From Sinotaia quadrata (taxonomy: Eukaryota; Mollusca; Gastropoda; Architaenioglossa; Viviparidae): DNA of 64,000 nt. The stretch lies in the NCBI GenBank assembly GCA_028829895.1, contig CM054178.1, positions 89,370,058-89,434,057 of the forward strand. Reading direction: 5' to 3'. The position numbers were made by a program, and so were the translations under genes. The notes beneath the pieces are model-generated. The model saw only the letters and a list, made by a program, of their open reading frames with translations, ran no database searches and was not told the DNA's origin. Positions 25,960-38,300 of the stretch are shown piece after piece (the stretch's first letter is position 1; each line of letters begins with the position of its first letter).

Positions 25960-26090
25960 TTGATTTATTGCAATTTTAGTTATTTTTCTAGTTTGTGAGT
26001 TTAGCAGTTATACACACATACATGTTTACAATTTTATTTATTTTTGCTAGTTTGTGAGTTTAGCAGTTATACACAGACATGTTTGCAATC
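25960..26090. repeat. ~70-bp direct duplication
   Basis: Two copies of TTTTGCTAGTTTGTGAGTTT plus AGCAGTTATACACA lie next to each other, with small indels. Confidence 0.8.
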
Positions 26091-26559
26091 TGAAAAACTT
26101 GCAAAGTTGCACGCCGTTGTACAGTTTCGAGCACACGAACGTTTACATATACACTATGTTAACTCAGGTTAACAAACTCGCTTACACAAGAATACGAATA
26201 CACGCAATCAGTTAATTAAATGTGTGTTGCCGCACACGAATATCCTGATTAAATTCTCTACATCCAATACTGCAACGTATGCCTACATAAACATAAATCC
26301 ACCAGTGACGGGGTCGTCGTGACCTTGCAGTCGTGTTCGTTCAACTGTTGTTTACATGACTTAAATACCGTTCGCTATACATTCGTGAAAGTTTATTTAA
26401 TAAACTCACGTGACTGAGGTGCAAGTAAATATCGTTCCCTGTGCAGTAGCAACTTCGTGTATTTACATCACTAGTGAAATTAGTTACCGTTCACTGTACA
26501 AAAGTGTTTATTCAGTTAGGCCCCTACTATGAATATGTGACTATAATGAGCAATAATTA

Positions 26560-26765
26560 ACGTTCACTGTACAGTAATATTCGTTCACTTTCAATAAACA
26601 TGTATTTACATGACTACTGGTGATACCTAGTTACTGTTCACCTCTCAGTAACGTTCATTCACTTATTATAAACATGTATTTACATGACTACTGGTGATAC
26701 CTAGTTACTGTTCACCTCTCAGTAACGTTCATTCACTTACTATAAACATGTTTCTACGTGACTGG
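26560..26765. repeat. ~75-bp tandem repeat (CATGACTACTGGTGATACCT)
   Basis: Two near-identical copies and one partial copy contain GTAACGTTCATTCACTTA and AAACATGTATTTACATGAC. Confidence 0.85.
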
Positions 26766-27319
26766 TTGTAAGTAGTGAAAGGATTACAATTTTAGGACAA
26801 ATTACGCCCCAAACTTATTAAATTTTACATTCTAGTTCAGTTTTCATTTTCTACAATTGCTGTTTAAAATGTGTTGCATATAATATGTTGCTGATCGCCA
26901 GTGTTAACTATTATTCGATTAGATATGTATGTAATCAATTATATCGAATGTGTGCAACTCGCACATGGTAATATGGCTCAGCCATTTAAAAGGACTGTTA
27001 GGCTGACCAGTGAAGTCCAGGTATAGATAGCGGTATCAACCAATGAAGTCCAGCGGGATAGCGGATTGGTTTATAGAGAGATGGGTGAAGTTCACTGGAC
27101 GCACTGTAACCTTATATGAACGTGGGATTTTAAAAATGAAAGCTTGTTGAGGGCTAAAGAATGAAAACTTGTTGGGGCTTGTTTTTCTTGCGCTACTTTA
27201 CCTGCAAAACAAAAATTCATTCTTTTTAACTTTCTGAGTCCTCAGTTGTAATGTAATTGCTTAATACGGTCATAAGAGGGGAATACAACGAATTATTAGC
27301 TAAGGTGTACTTATTAATC

Positions 27320-27815
27320 AACATCACTTTACCTTTGCTTATCTTTACATCTTCCTTCTTTTAGTACTTATTCATTCAGCTCTTTATCTTTAATTCATGT
27401 ACCTCACTTTACCTTGGCTTATCTTTACATCTTCCTTCTTTTAGTACTTATTAATTCAGCTCTTTATCTTTAATTCATGTACCTCACTTTACCTTTGCTT
27501 ATCTTTACATCTTCCTTCTTTTAGTATTTATTAATTCAGCTCTTTATCTTTAATTCATGTACCTCACTTTACCTTGGCTTATCTTTACATCTTTCTTCTT
27601 TTAGTACTTATTAATTCAGCTCTTTATCTTTAATTCATGTACCTCACTTTACCTTTGCTTATCTTTACATCTTCCTTCTTTTAGTACTTATTAATTCAGC
27701 TCTTTATCTTTAATTCATGTACCTCACTTTACCTTGGCTTATCTTTACATCTTCCTTCTTTTAGTACTTATTAATTCAGCTCTCTTTATCTTTAATTCAT
27801 GTAACTCACTTTCGT
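27320..27815. repeat. 80-bp tandem repeat, ~6 copies
   Basis: A unit starting ACCTCACTTTACCTTTGCTT repeats at exactly 80-bp spacing (27,401, 27,481, 27,561 and so on). Copies alternate ACCTTTGC and ACCTTGGC, suggesting duplication by dimers. It lies about 400 bp upstream of the NHL gene exon. The plus strand is pyrimidine-rich throughout and continues so, degenerately, to 28,080. Confidence 0.95.
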
Positions 27816-28209
27816 ACAATACGGTAACCTTTCATTTCTCTTTTTTTAGTGCTCACTTTATCCTAAACCCCTGTATCTCCCTTCTTTGTATTTTTAATCT
27901 TTAGATCTCCCTTCGTTTGTACACATTACTTGACCTCTGTTTACCTTTAATCTTTAGATCTCCCTTTTTTTGTACATATTAAACTGGCCAATCTTAACCT
28001 TCAACCTTTCGATTTCAGTTATTTTGTACGTATTAAAATTACCTCTATTTACTTTCAACAATTTTTAGATCTCCATTTTCTTTAAACCTTACATTTAAGA
28101 TGATAAACTTTAACAATTGAAACTGGACATATTTAAAACAAGGCATCCACACGGCTTACAATTTTTTTGAAAAAAGTGGCATAATCTTCTTAACATTATA
28201 ACTGTGCAG

Positions 28210-30240
28210 GACACCATCTGTAAAAGAAAATGGCTACCCCTGGCCATTCCAAAGACGCGGACACTGCAGTGCAGCGTAAGCGTTCTAACGACAGCAATGA
28301 ACCGGATCTACCCAGCCTCCGCCACAGATCCAGACACCCGGACGACGTGGAACCGGATCTCGAGTCTCTGTCTTCTGCCTACCTGGCGGAGAGTACCGAA
28401 GACGATACGGACATCGCCGAACAGATAAGCGAACTGGATGAATTGACACAGCCTTCTCTTGTGTGTTCTTTCTCGGCAAAGCTGAATGGGGACAGCAAAA
28501 CTCCCTTGTTGTACGATATCAGTCTGACGAGCTCGGAGAGTTATCTTATCGTGACGGACTGCTACAATCACTGCGTCAAAGCGTTCGATCTGCGCAGGCC
28601 CAACTTTCCGTGCCAAAGCGTATTTCCTTTGAAAGACATGTACCCCCTCTGCATCACGCGAATCGGCCACCCGGAACGAGTAGCTTTCACCGTGCATGAC
28701 CGCAAAGAGATCTATATCTTGAGAGTAGAAGAGAGTTCAGAAGACGTTGCAGTTTTGGTTTTCGACTCCATCATCCCTGTGGGGTGCAAATACAGAGGAA
28801 TTACTAACCTGCCGTCTATGAGCTCGGCGTCTTCAGAAGTGCCAGACTCCGGGGAGCCAAGTGAATCCCACAATACCTACTGTCTGGCCGTGACAGCCCC
28901 GAAAGAAATCCATGTGCTCTCCCCGCAGGGTAATGTCCTTCAAGTGATAGCACCTGCCTTGAGTGGCCTCCCCTTGTTGAACGACGCCATTTACATCACT
29001 ACTACACCTGCGGGGGACGTTGTCGTCAGCGATGTCGGGTCGAGGCGGGTAGTGTGCGTAGGACTCTCCGGGTGCCTGCGCTGGTTTCATCCGCTTGTAG
29101 ACGCATCTGACGATGACCAAGAGGAGAGTACGGATAAAAATGCCCAAAGCAAATCAACTGCAAACTCATTTAAAGGTGTCCAGTGGCCGCTGGGGATCGC
29201 TACAGACGCTGCTGGTCGTGTGTTTGTGTGTGATCTTGAGCAGCACAGCGTGATCGTGCTATCATCGATGGGCGTTGCTAGTCGACCGTTGCTGAACGAG
29301 GCGGAGTCCCTGGAGTACCCACGGGGACTGCAAGTAACGAATGGACAGCTTTTTCTTACGCAAGACTTTAGTGTGAAGATTTTTTCTTTTTAAAAAAAGA
29401 GCTCTGGATAGAGGGCGCCTCGTGGTTTGCATAATATTAATTCTTCAAAGTGCAAAACAGTGCAGTAGCTTTCAGGAAATGTTTTCTTCTTCAGAGTCGT
29501 GAACTCCAAAACCATTGTGAGTGACACTCTAGAGTCGAACTTATTTACCATTTAATTTTTATGACTTTATTTTCCTGCTATTTAAAATAATGTTTTCAAA
29601 ATGTGATTTGTTTAAATAATGACCAGAATGTAGGATTATTCTCATCGTTTTGTTTTAAATGAAATGGTCATATAAACGCCTTTTTAAAAAAATGTTTTGA
29701 CGTGAAATTATGACGATTAATAATGGTCAAACATGCGAAGAGCATCATTTTGTCAGGTAGAGCTTGTGTAGTTTATATTGCTGGAATGTGTTCGCATTGA
29801 TCAAAATATATATTTATTGCCACGTGAATATGAGAAACTTGGTGAAAAATCAATTTATGCAAGACATTCCTTACAGTGAGGCTTACTGTTGTCGTTTTGT
29901 CTATAATGGTTATAGGCATGTCTGTGTGTATGGGTTACGTTTGTGTGCTGGTGTGGGTATTTATGTGTGTATAAGTGCATATAGATAGTTCTGAGTGTAT
30001 AGATTGTGTGATATGTGCTGTTGTGTGTATGTGTATTTACGTGCATATAGGTATGGCTGTTTTATGGGTTACGTGTTGTGTGTTGATGTGTGTATTTATG
30101 AATGTGTATGTATACATAGGTATGTTTGTGTGTATGGACTGTGCGTTGTGTTAGTGTATGTGCATGTGTGTGTACAATGGGTGAAGTGATTATATAATCA
30201 CAAGGATTTAGAAAAACTGCCTAATGCAATAAATTAAGCA
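28210..30240 (+). other. Exon extent of the NHL gene (leader, CDS, 3' UTR)
   Basis: TAACTGTGCAG just before 28,210 reads as a splice acceptor, so the 5' leader probably continues in an upstream exon. Downstream of the stop at 29,393 the sequence is AT-rich. The first AATAAA I see is at 30,228-30,233, preceded by a TGTGTGT-rich stretch at 29,920-30,180; transcripts could end near 30,250. Confidence 0.45.
28230..29393 (+). CDS. NHL-repeat beta-propeller protein (TRIM-NHL-like, no RING seen)
   Basis: This is an intact 387-residue frame without introns. Its base composition is clearly more GC-rich than the flanks, as expected of real coding sequence. An in-frame TAA lies 9 nt before the ATG, which fixes this start. 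Residues 1-75 are hydrophilic and acidic (many D, E, S) and probably disordered. From about residue 80 to the end come repeated NHL-like blades: a hydrophobic strand, then VTDCYNHCVKAFD (about 110), VVVSDVGSRRVVCV (about 263) and VFVCDLEQHSVIVLS (about 333), each with the typical D-x-x-x-x-x-V/I pattern. NHL propellers bind proteins or RNA; TRIM-NHL proteins add RING, B-box and coiled-coil parts, which are absent here. The closing strand VKIFSF ends the propeller, so the C-terminus seems complete. Precise partner or process is unknown. Confidence 0.85.
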   Translation: MATPGHSKDADTAVQRKRSNDSNEPDLPSLRHRSRHPDDVEPDLESLSSAYLAESTEDDTDIAEQISELDELTQPSLVCSFSAKLNGDSKTPLLYDISLTSSESYLIVTDCYNHCVKAFDLRRPNFPCQSVFPLKDMYPLCITRIGHPERVAFTVHDRKEIYILRVEESSEDVAVLVFDSIIPVGCKYRGITNLPSMSSASSEVPDSGEPSESHNTYCLAVTAPKEIHVLSPQGNVLQVIAPALSGLPLLNDAIYITTTPAGDVVVSDVGSRRVVCVGLSGCLRWFHPLVDASDDDQEESTDKNAQSKSTANSFKGVQWPLGIATDAAGRVFVCDLEQHSVIVLSSMGVASRPLLNEAESLEYPRGLQVTNGQLFLTQDFSVKIFSF

Positions 30241-32263
30241 ACAACTGAAGGCCAAGTACTGATACAGTTATAGTGCAGCATTTCCAAAGCAGTTTATATG
30301 GACAACAACAAAATAAAAAAAAAAACTCCCTATTCTATTGCATGAGAGGGAGACATTCTACCACACAGTATATAAATATGAAAGTTTGATTAGGTAACGT
30401 GTGAACTTGTAATTAGATTTGTGTATATTTACACAATGATTGTTATATGTAAACTCGATTTTTTTTAAATTATAAAATGCGTAAATTAAATATAAAAAAT
30501 GAAAAAGAAAAGCAACAATACATTCGGACAAATGTAATGCTTTATTCTTCAAGTCTTATTCAACAGAGAGTATTGTGTCGATGAATTTTTTTAATGGGAA
30601 TGTTGCTTATCTGTCCATTTCGCACAGGTCACGTGGTCTATACATAACTTTCACAATAAATATTTTTGTTGACGAATCTTGGTTTCCATACTATTTCACA
30701 GTAGGCATGCTGATCTGAATAATCTTACTCAATGAACAACTTGTAAAGCGACCACTAGCCATCTCAATTTTGTCACGTGGTTTTGTGATGAGTTTCGTTT
30801 GCACTTTGACCTATTGGAACTCACGACTGTATGTATGACTGCATTGTACCAAAAATAAATATTTAAAAATATGACAAGGAAACAGCAACACGAGTGGAAC
30901 ATTATACAACTGTATATACTGACAAGAAATGTCATATTTATTTATTTATCATTTCATATTTCGTTAAAAACAGACAGGCAGTATAATAGAGTTATTCTAA
31001 ACAGGACAAATCACTTTAAATACCAGTATTGCTTTTCGGCCGGTTCTCCAGACGCAACGGGTGTGCACGTAAGCCCTATCAGCTCCTTACACAAGTGTCG
31101 TATTTAAAATAACAAGTGGTCTGAACACGTAATATCGAAAGACAATTTTATATGTACGTACAAAGTGTTACTCGATGCTATATTTTTACTGCAATAATTA
31201 AGTTGTTAACAAACAAAATTTAGAAGAAACAAAGCTAAAAGAGGAATGAAAAATAACATTAAATCAAAACAGGTTAGTGTATGGATTTGTTTTCGTTTTT
31301 TATTTGCAACTAATCCTAACCCTAGCTCTAAACTTTCGCTAAAACGGAAAACCTCTAAGCCTAACTTATCCATAAAAAAAACCAAAAGTACCGTAGGCCT
31401 AACCTTTCTCTAAAATAAAACACAACAGCTGTACACGGAGGTGTTGGGTCTTCCATCCACAGCCGTTGTGCACCGAGATACTCCCTTGTTTTTCTAGAGC
31501 TATTTGCAAGGGAGATAATCATTATTCTTTTTGCATTTAAATTTTTTTTAAATTATATCTATAAATAAATATAGCTGTTGTGCTATGCTGCCGAAGTGCA
31601 TCATAATAAAGCTCTCGTGACGTCAGCGCAATTAAATCTGTTTTTCTTTCCGGAGGGAAATGTCAGACTCAGAGATAGAAAACATGCCGATAGTTTTTTT
31701 TAATAGATCAAAGGTTTCTTGAAGGTGGGCGGGGGTTGGAGTGGTGGTTCAAAACTATGATTCCATATAATTAGTGTCAGTTTTTATAGCAATTTTACTT
31801 TTTAAACTGTAAAATGTAAATTTCTTATAAGTTACTATGGTCCAGTTAGTCCTTTGGGTTGGAGGAGTAGGGGGATCCATCATATAGAGGTAGAAACTTT
31901 TTTCTATCTAATTCATCAAAATTCAGCTAAAGAAAATGTACTATTATCTGGACATGAAATTGTGTGCGGCTACCAACACATCTACAGGTACCGTCTCATA
32001 TCCGTGTCCAGCAATTGGCACATGAAGGACAAGGTCAAAGGTATACGGAACACTAAAGACAAATTGTAAAATATTCCACTAACAGCTTTACACTTTAAAA
32101 ATAAAAGTAAATGTCTGCAGATGTGTGTAAGCCTATGCGGGATGCCTGGACTTTTCTGGTCTGATAGACTGGAAAGTTTTCTGTTCCAACAAATGCGGGG
32201 GATCCATCTTTGATTGCCCTGACCGTGACATCTAGACTGCCTTGACCTTGAATTTCTGCGGCT
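29394..32263. other. Intergenic region between two convergent genes
   Basis: It carries the 3' UTR sequence of the NHL gene and, on the minus strand, that of the metalloprotease gene. A TTTATT at 31,299-31,304 (AATAAA on the minus strand) is a possible polyadenylation signal for the latter. Short decayed CTAACC-like words occur near 31,310-31,400. No other gene is seen. Confidence 0.4.
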
Positions 32264-32323
32264 CTACGTTGAAGGGGCTATGAGGACGTTCTCGTCTGGC
32301 AAACATTCTCCTAAAAAGCACGA
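32264..32323 (-). CDS. Metalloprotease exon 13 (C-terminus and stop)
   Basis: Acceptor ATTTCTTGCAG is followed by SCFLGECLPDENVL and six more codons, including TAG at 32,264-32,266. The SC..GEC pair continues the CGPGK motif of exon 12, so the protein ends directly after this module, with no thrombospondin repeats. Confidence 0.9.
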   Translation of the reverse strand, partial: SCFLGECLPDENVLIAPST

Positions 32324-35300
32324 CTGCAAGAAATCATACCATCATGACAATTTTTTTAAAAGCCGTTATAGTTAAGGTGTATATCTTCAGTACTATAACA
32401 TTGTTATACTCATAATTAAATTCACATATAATATTAATACTGACTTAGAATCAAATCAAATAAACAGTAAAATAATAATGATAATATAATATTTTGCACC
32501 GCATTTGTCTTCCAAGGTAAGTAATGCTCCCAGTAGGTTTGGTTATCCAAAGTTTGCCACAAATGCCACCAATCTGAATTGTTATATGCATAACAGTCCG
32601 CAGTTTATTTTCGACATTCACGTGGCTCTATATTTTTGACTTACACGTGGCTCTATGTTGTTGACTTACATGTGGCTCTGTATTTTTTACTTACACGTGG
32701 TTCTGTATTTTTTACTTACACGTGGCTCAGTATTTTTGACATTCATGGACATTGCTTGACTATCATATTAACGCAGTGCTCGATTATCGAATAAACATAT
32801 TGATCGTTACGTGATATGTTCAGTTGTGTTTCTGTAACTAATATTGTATTCTAATTGCAATCTCTAGCCAATATAGTGTTGTAGTTGCAGTCTCTAGTCA
32901 GTGTAGTGTTGTAGTTGGAGTCTCTAAGCCAATGTAGTGTTGTAGTTGCAGTCTCTAAGCCAATGTAGTGTTGTAGTTGCAGTCTCTAAGCCAATGTAGT
33001 GTTGTAATTGCTCTAAGAAAACCATCACCTTTCCAGGACCACATTCGGTGCCATCAGCTGCCGGTTCGCTGCTGATGGATACTTTCAGGATGTTCTCACA
33101 GCATAGGTGTTGGCACTGAGACTCCAAACTTCGTGCCTGTATGTACAGTTATAAAATCGAACATTGTTATTTTTATGTTACACCAAGTAAAGAACATTAT
33201 TATTTTTATGTTACACCAAGTAAAGAACATTATTCTTTTTATGTTACACCAGTAAAGAACATTATTCTTTTTACCTAGCAAAGAAAATGTATCAAGATGA
33301 TTATGCGCGCGCATGCATGCTTGTATATATGTAGTATTACGCAAGTTTAGAAACCGAGTGCTGCCATTCAGTGACGTCATTTGCCGGGTTTTCATAACAT
33401 TTCTACAATAAAGTAGTGACCTCCAGCTCCAATCCCCAGCGTGAAATCATCCCCAGCCGGAAGCGCTCCCCATAGTTTCATTCCTGGCTTTAGTGGCTTA
33501 AAATCGCAAGACTTTTGCAAGATATTGACTACTTCAGCTTTAATTTGCCAAGATTCGGGAAACTTTTTCTCAATTTAAGGGGCTAGACCTACCTAGAATT
33601 GGCTTTAAAAAATCTTTGTTTTTATTTTAAACCTACTGGTATCATGAGAAAGCACAATCTTTCTAGTTTGATTCCCAGTTTGAATTTTGAATCAACTCCA
33701 CACTAACTGAAATGATGGTTCACAGCAGGCATGCGTCAACCCTCGAAAAGATTTGTCCTGTCCTATTTTACCCTTTTTGTCTCAAAGCCCAGTGTACAAG
33801 AGCTCTTTCAGTAGCATCAATGACACTCTACATAAAGCAGCGTGTGACGTACAAGGGCTCTTTCAATATCATCAATGACACTCTACATAAAGCAGCGTGT
33901 GACGTACAAGGGCTCTTTCAGTACCATCAATGACACTCTACATAAAGCAGCGTGTGACGTACAAGGGCTCTTTCAATATCATCAATGACACTCTACATAA
34001 AGCAGCGTGTGACGTACAAGAGCTCTTTCAGTATCATCAATGACACAATACATAAAGCGGCGTGTGCTGTGCAAGCAGAGAGTATGAGGAAGGCAGCGGA
34101 AACTGAACGCAGTCTTGTAGAGATGGTGATATCGTGCGTGACATCGATGTGTCAGTGAATGACACCTACATGACTAGGGGTTATTCATCTAACATTGGTT
34201 TGTCAACAGCAGTGTGGCTTGACACATGGAAGGTTGTGGACAGTGGAACTAGAAGTAAACTCTGTAAATCTGGGAGACGCAAGACCCAAAGAGTGACAGA
34301 TTCAGAACCAGAAGCAAACTCTGTAAATCCTGTGAATACTGGGAGAGCAAAGCGTTGGAAAGCATGGCATGCAGGAAAATGCAAAATCAGTCCTTATGGG
34401 TCATCTGGGAGGGGGGGTATGGAGGGCGAAATTGCCAAAGAAAAATAATTTATTAGAATTTACAGACCAAGTTAACTACAGTTGCGAAAAACTGTTAAAC
34501 TAAGTTAACAAAACAGACTAAGAACACTTAAGTTAACTCTAAAGAAAAGTTAAGCTTATTTAACAAACAAAACGGACTAAGAACACTAAGTAAAGTTACC
34601 TCTAAAGAAAAGTTAAGCTGAGTTAACAAACAAAACAGAGTAAGAACACTAAGTAAAGTTACCAAAGAAAAGTTAAGTTGAGTTAACAAACAAAACAGAC
34701 TAAGAACACTTAAATAAAGTTACCTCTAAAGAAAAGTTAAGCTGAGTTAACAAACAAAACAAAGAACACTTAAGTAAAGTTACCTCTAAAGAAAAGTTAA
34801 GCTGAGTTAACAAACAAAACAGACTAAGAACACTTAAGTAAAGTTACCTCTAAAGAAAAGTTAAGTTAACAAACTAAACAGACTAAGAACACTTAAGTAA
34901 AGTTACCTCTAAAGAAAAGTTAAGCTGAGTTAACAAACAAAACAAAGTAAGAACACTTAAATAAAGTTACCTCTAAAGAAAAGTTAAAATGAGTTAACAA
35001 ACAAAACATGGACATTTAAGAGCCAGGGAGAGGGTGAGGATCGATGAAAATCCCAGTGGTAGAGGCTGGCCTGGAACCTATAACTTTGGCGTGTGAGACC
35101 AGCACCTGTACCTCTCAGCCACCTAGCTCCCTAATTTTCCTAAGTTGCGCTCCTTGGAGAATGAGTTCATATAAATGAATATTGTTTTTATTTTGCGACA
35201 GAGGAATGTAAGCAGAATTCGCATACGCAACGTACTTAATTCGGGGCTTAGTTAGCGGAATACACAATGTACTTAATTCGGGGCTTAGTTAGCGGAATAC

Positions 35301-38300
35301 ACAACGCACTTAATTAAGGGCTTAGTTAGCGGAATACGCGTGTCAAAATATTACAGTCCCTTTACCGTGCAGCGAATACCCGAGTTGTAATGTCGGCACT
35401 GGTCATTCAACGACAGCGCTTTGCCTGGCAGGCCAGTAGGAAACGGGTAGGAAGTGTTACTGGTATCCAGCAGACAATCGGCGTACCAAGCTCTGAAAAA
35501 TTTGCAGGAACCTATTATGGCATATAAATTAACGATGTCGTATTTAAAAATGTATGGTGGTAAACAATTATATTCTAAACTTAATTAAAAATGTATTTAA
35601 AAATGTATGGTGGTAAATAATTATATTCTAAACTTAATTAACAATGCCTGCCTCATTAAGAACATACATTGGCTAAGCTGTCTTTGAAAATTAACAATGC
35701 ATCCAAGAAAAATTTACCTGTAATGGTAAGCATTTATATTCTATCCTTAATTAGCAATGCATGCCTCAATAAGAACATACATTGGCTAATGTATTAACAA
35801 TTAATTAACAATGCATCCAAGAAAAATTTACCTGTAATGGTAAGCATTTATATTCTAACCTTAATTAGCAATGCCTGTCGACTAAATGCAATCAATGGCC
35901 AAAAGCTATTTGAAAATTAAAAACGCCTCCGAGAAAAATAAACATGTTCGTGTAATGGTAAACATTTATATTCTAAATTGCATTCATGTCTCTAAGTATA
36001 TAAAATTGTTCTAAATTTAACTCATAATACGGCCTGAGGTCTATAGTGGCATATACGTGTGTTCTAAACGTAATTAACAGCATTTCAAAAAAAATATGTA
36101 TCGGTAATAACAAACATTCGTTTTAAAATTAGTTAACAATGACTTCAAGTGTCTAACATGTCCAATATCTTCTAAAATCAATTACGTCAACACATCCATA
36201 AGGGAAAATGTCTGCGTTTTAAACTTCGCTAATGTGGCTGGTGTAGTATTAAATCTCAGCCGCCCTATTAAAGTTACGATATTTTGTATTGCTCTATGCC
36301 AGTAATATATTATTAAAGTACGATATTTTGTATTGCATGCCAGTAATATATTATTAAAGTTACGATATTTTGTATTGCTCTATGCCAGTAATATATTATT
36401 AAAGTTACGATATTTTGTATTGCTCTATGCCAGTAATATATTATTAAAGTTACGATATTTTGTATTGCTCTATGCCAGTAATATATTATTAAAGTTACGA
36501 TATTTTGTATTGCTCTATGCCAGTAATATATTATTAAAGTTACGATATTTTGTATTGCTCTATGCCAGTAATATATTATTAAAGTTACGATATTTTGTAT
36601 TGCTCTATGCCAGTAATATATTATTAAAGTTACGATATTTTGTATTGCTCTATGCCAGTAATATATTATTAAAGTTACGATATTTTGTATTGCTCTATGC
36701 CAGTAATATATTATTAAAGTTACGATATTTTGTATTGCTCTATGCCAGTAATATATTATTAAAGTTACGATATTTTGTATTGCTCTATGCCAGTAATATA
36801 TTATTAAAGTTACGATATTTTGTATTGCTCTATGCCAGTAATATATTATTAAAGTTACGATATTTTGTATTGCTCTATGCCAGTAATATATTATTAAAGT
36901 TACGATATTTTGTATTGCTCTATGCCAGTAATATATTATTAAAGTTACGATATTTTGTATTGCTCTATGCCAGTAATATATTATTAAAGTTACGATATTT
37001 TGTATTGCTCTATGCCAGTAATATATTATTAAAGTTACGATATTTTGTATTGCTCTATGCCAGTAATATATTATTAAAGTTACGATATTTTGTATTGCTC
37101 TATGCCAGTAATATATTATTAAAGTTACGATATTTTGTATTGCTCTATGCCAGTAATATATTATTAAAGTTACGATATTTTGTATTGCTCTATGCCAGTA
37201 ATATATTATTAAAGTTACGATATTTTGTATTGCTCTATGCCAGTAATATATTATTAAAGTTACGATATTTTGTATTGCTCTATGCCAGTAATATATTATT
37301 AAAGTTACGATATTTTGTATTGCTCTATGCCAGTAATATATTATTAAAGTTACGATATTTTGTATTGCTCTATGCCAGTAATATATTATTAAAGTTACGA
37401 TATTTTGTATTGCTCTATGCCAGTAATATATTATTAAAGTTACGATATTTTGTATTGCTCTATGCCAGTAATATATTTCTGCAGCTTTAATACCAAGAAA
37501 GTCGTGACAATGTTTACAACAGAGGAAACGGATTACAAAAAATTAATTATGAACTCCTATCCAAAGCTGAACATGTATGGCAATGTGTACGAAAGACTCG
37601 TGTATTTTTCTCTCACATGCTTAGCCAACTCAAGAACAAATATAGCATATGTGTGCAAGTATACACACATAACGAAAGATAAAATCTTTAGGGATGTGAC
37701 ATGCATGATGGGTTTCAATATTAACGACGCAAACACCCACTCTACAGAAACAGGACACACACATAACGAAAAATGAAATCTTTAGCGATGTGACGTGCAT
37801 GATAGGTTTCAATATTAACGACGCAAAAACCAACACTACCGAAACAAGACACATAGCGAGCCTGCACGAAAATTAATCAAAGGATGTTTTGACCTTTGAA
37901 CTGACGTAGCGACTGCACGGCCTTGCTGTCTCATTCAAGGGAAGTAATTTACGTCTAGCAATAATTTCACTTATTATAATTATAATTATTGAACTGTCTC
38001 ACCTTATCGCTACCTCGCAAGACATTGTTCTTGCGTTTGTTTATTAAATGAGTCTTTCGTGTTTGTAATTTAAAAGTAAACTTGTTTAAATAATTTTGTC
38101 AGTGAGCTCAACACCTCGCATTAATTTTTTTATTTTCTTTGCCCGTTAACGATGCAACCGTCATCATTCAAAGTGTAACTATTTTTAGCACAGGACCGTG
38201 ATTAATAAATGAATCAGTAGGCCTGAGCCCCAACATAATCGGATTCCAGTCTCAGCAACCTTGTGATGTCATAAAGTAGTGGGTGATCCCCTGCGCTCAG

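Noticed and set aside
31300..31400. CTAACCCTA-like words suggesting interstitial telomere repeat
   Set aside because: Only isolated, imperfect words; no run of TTAGGG-type units.
31854..32069. 71-codon plus-strand frame
   Set aside because: Lies in the likely 3' UTR/flank of the protease gene on the other strand; no recognisable feature.
36333..37490. 385-codon open frame
   Set aside because: It is simply the 45-bp array read in its stop-free frame; no start context, splice sites or codon bias.
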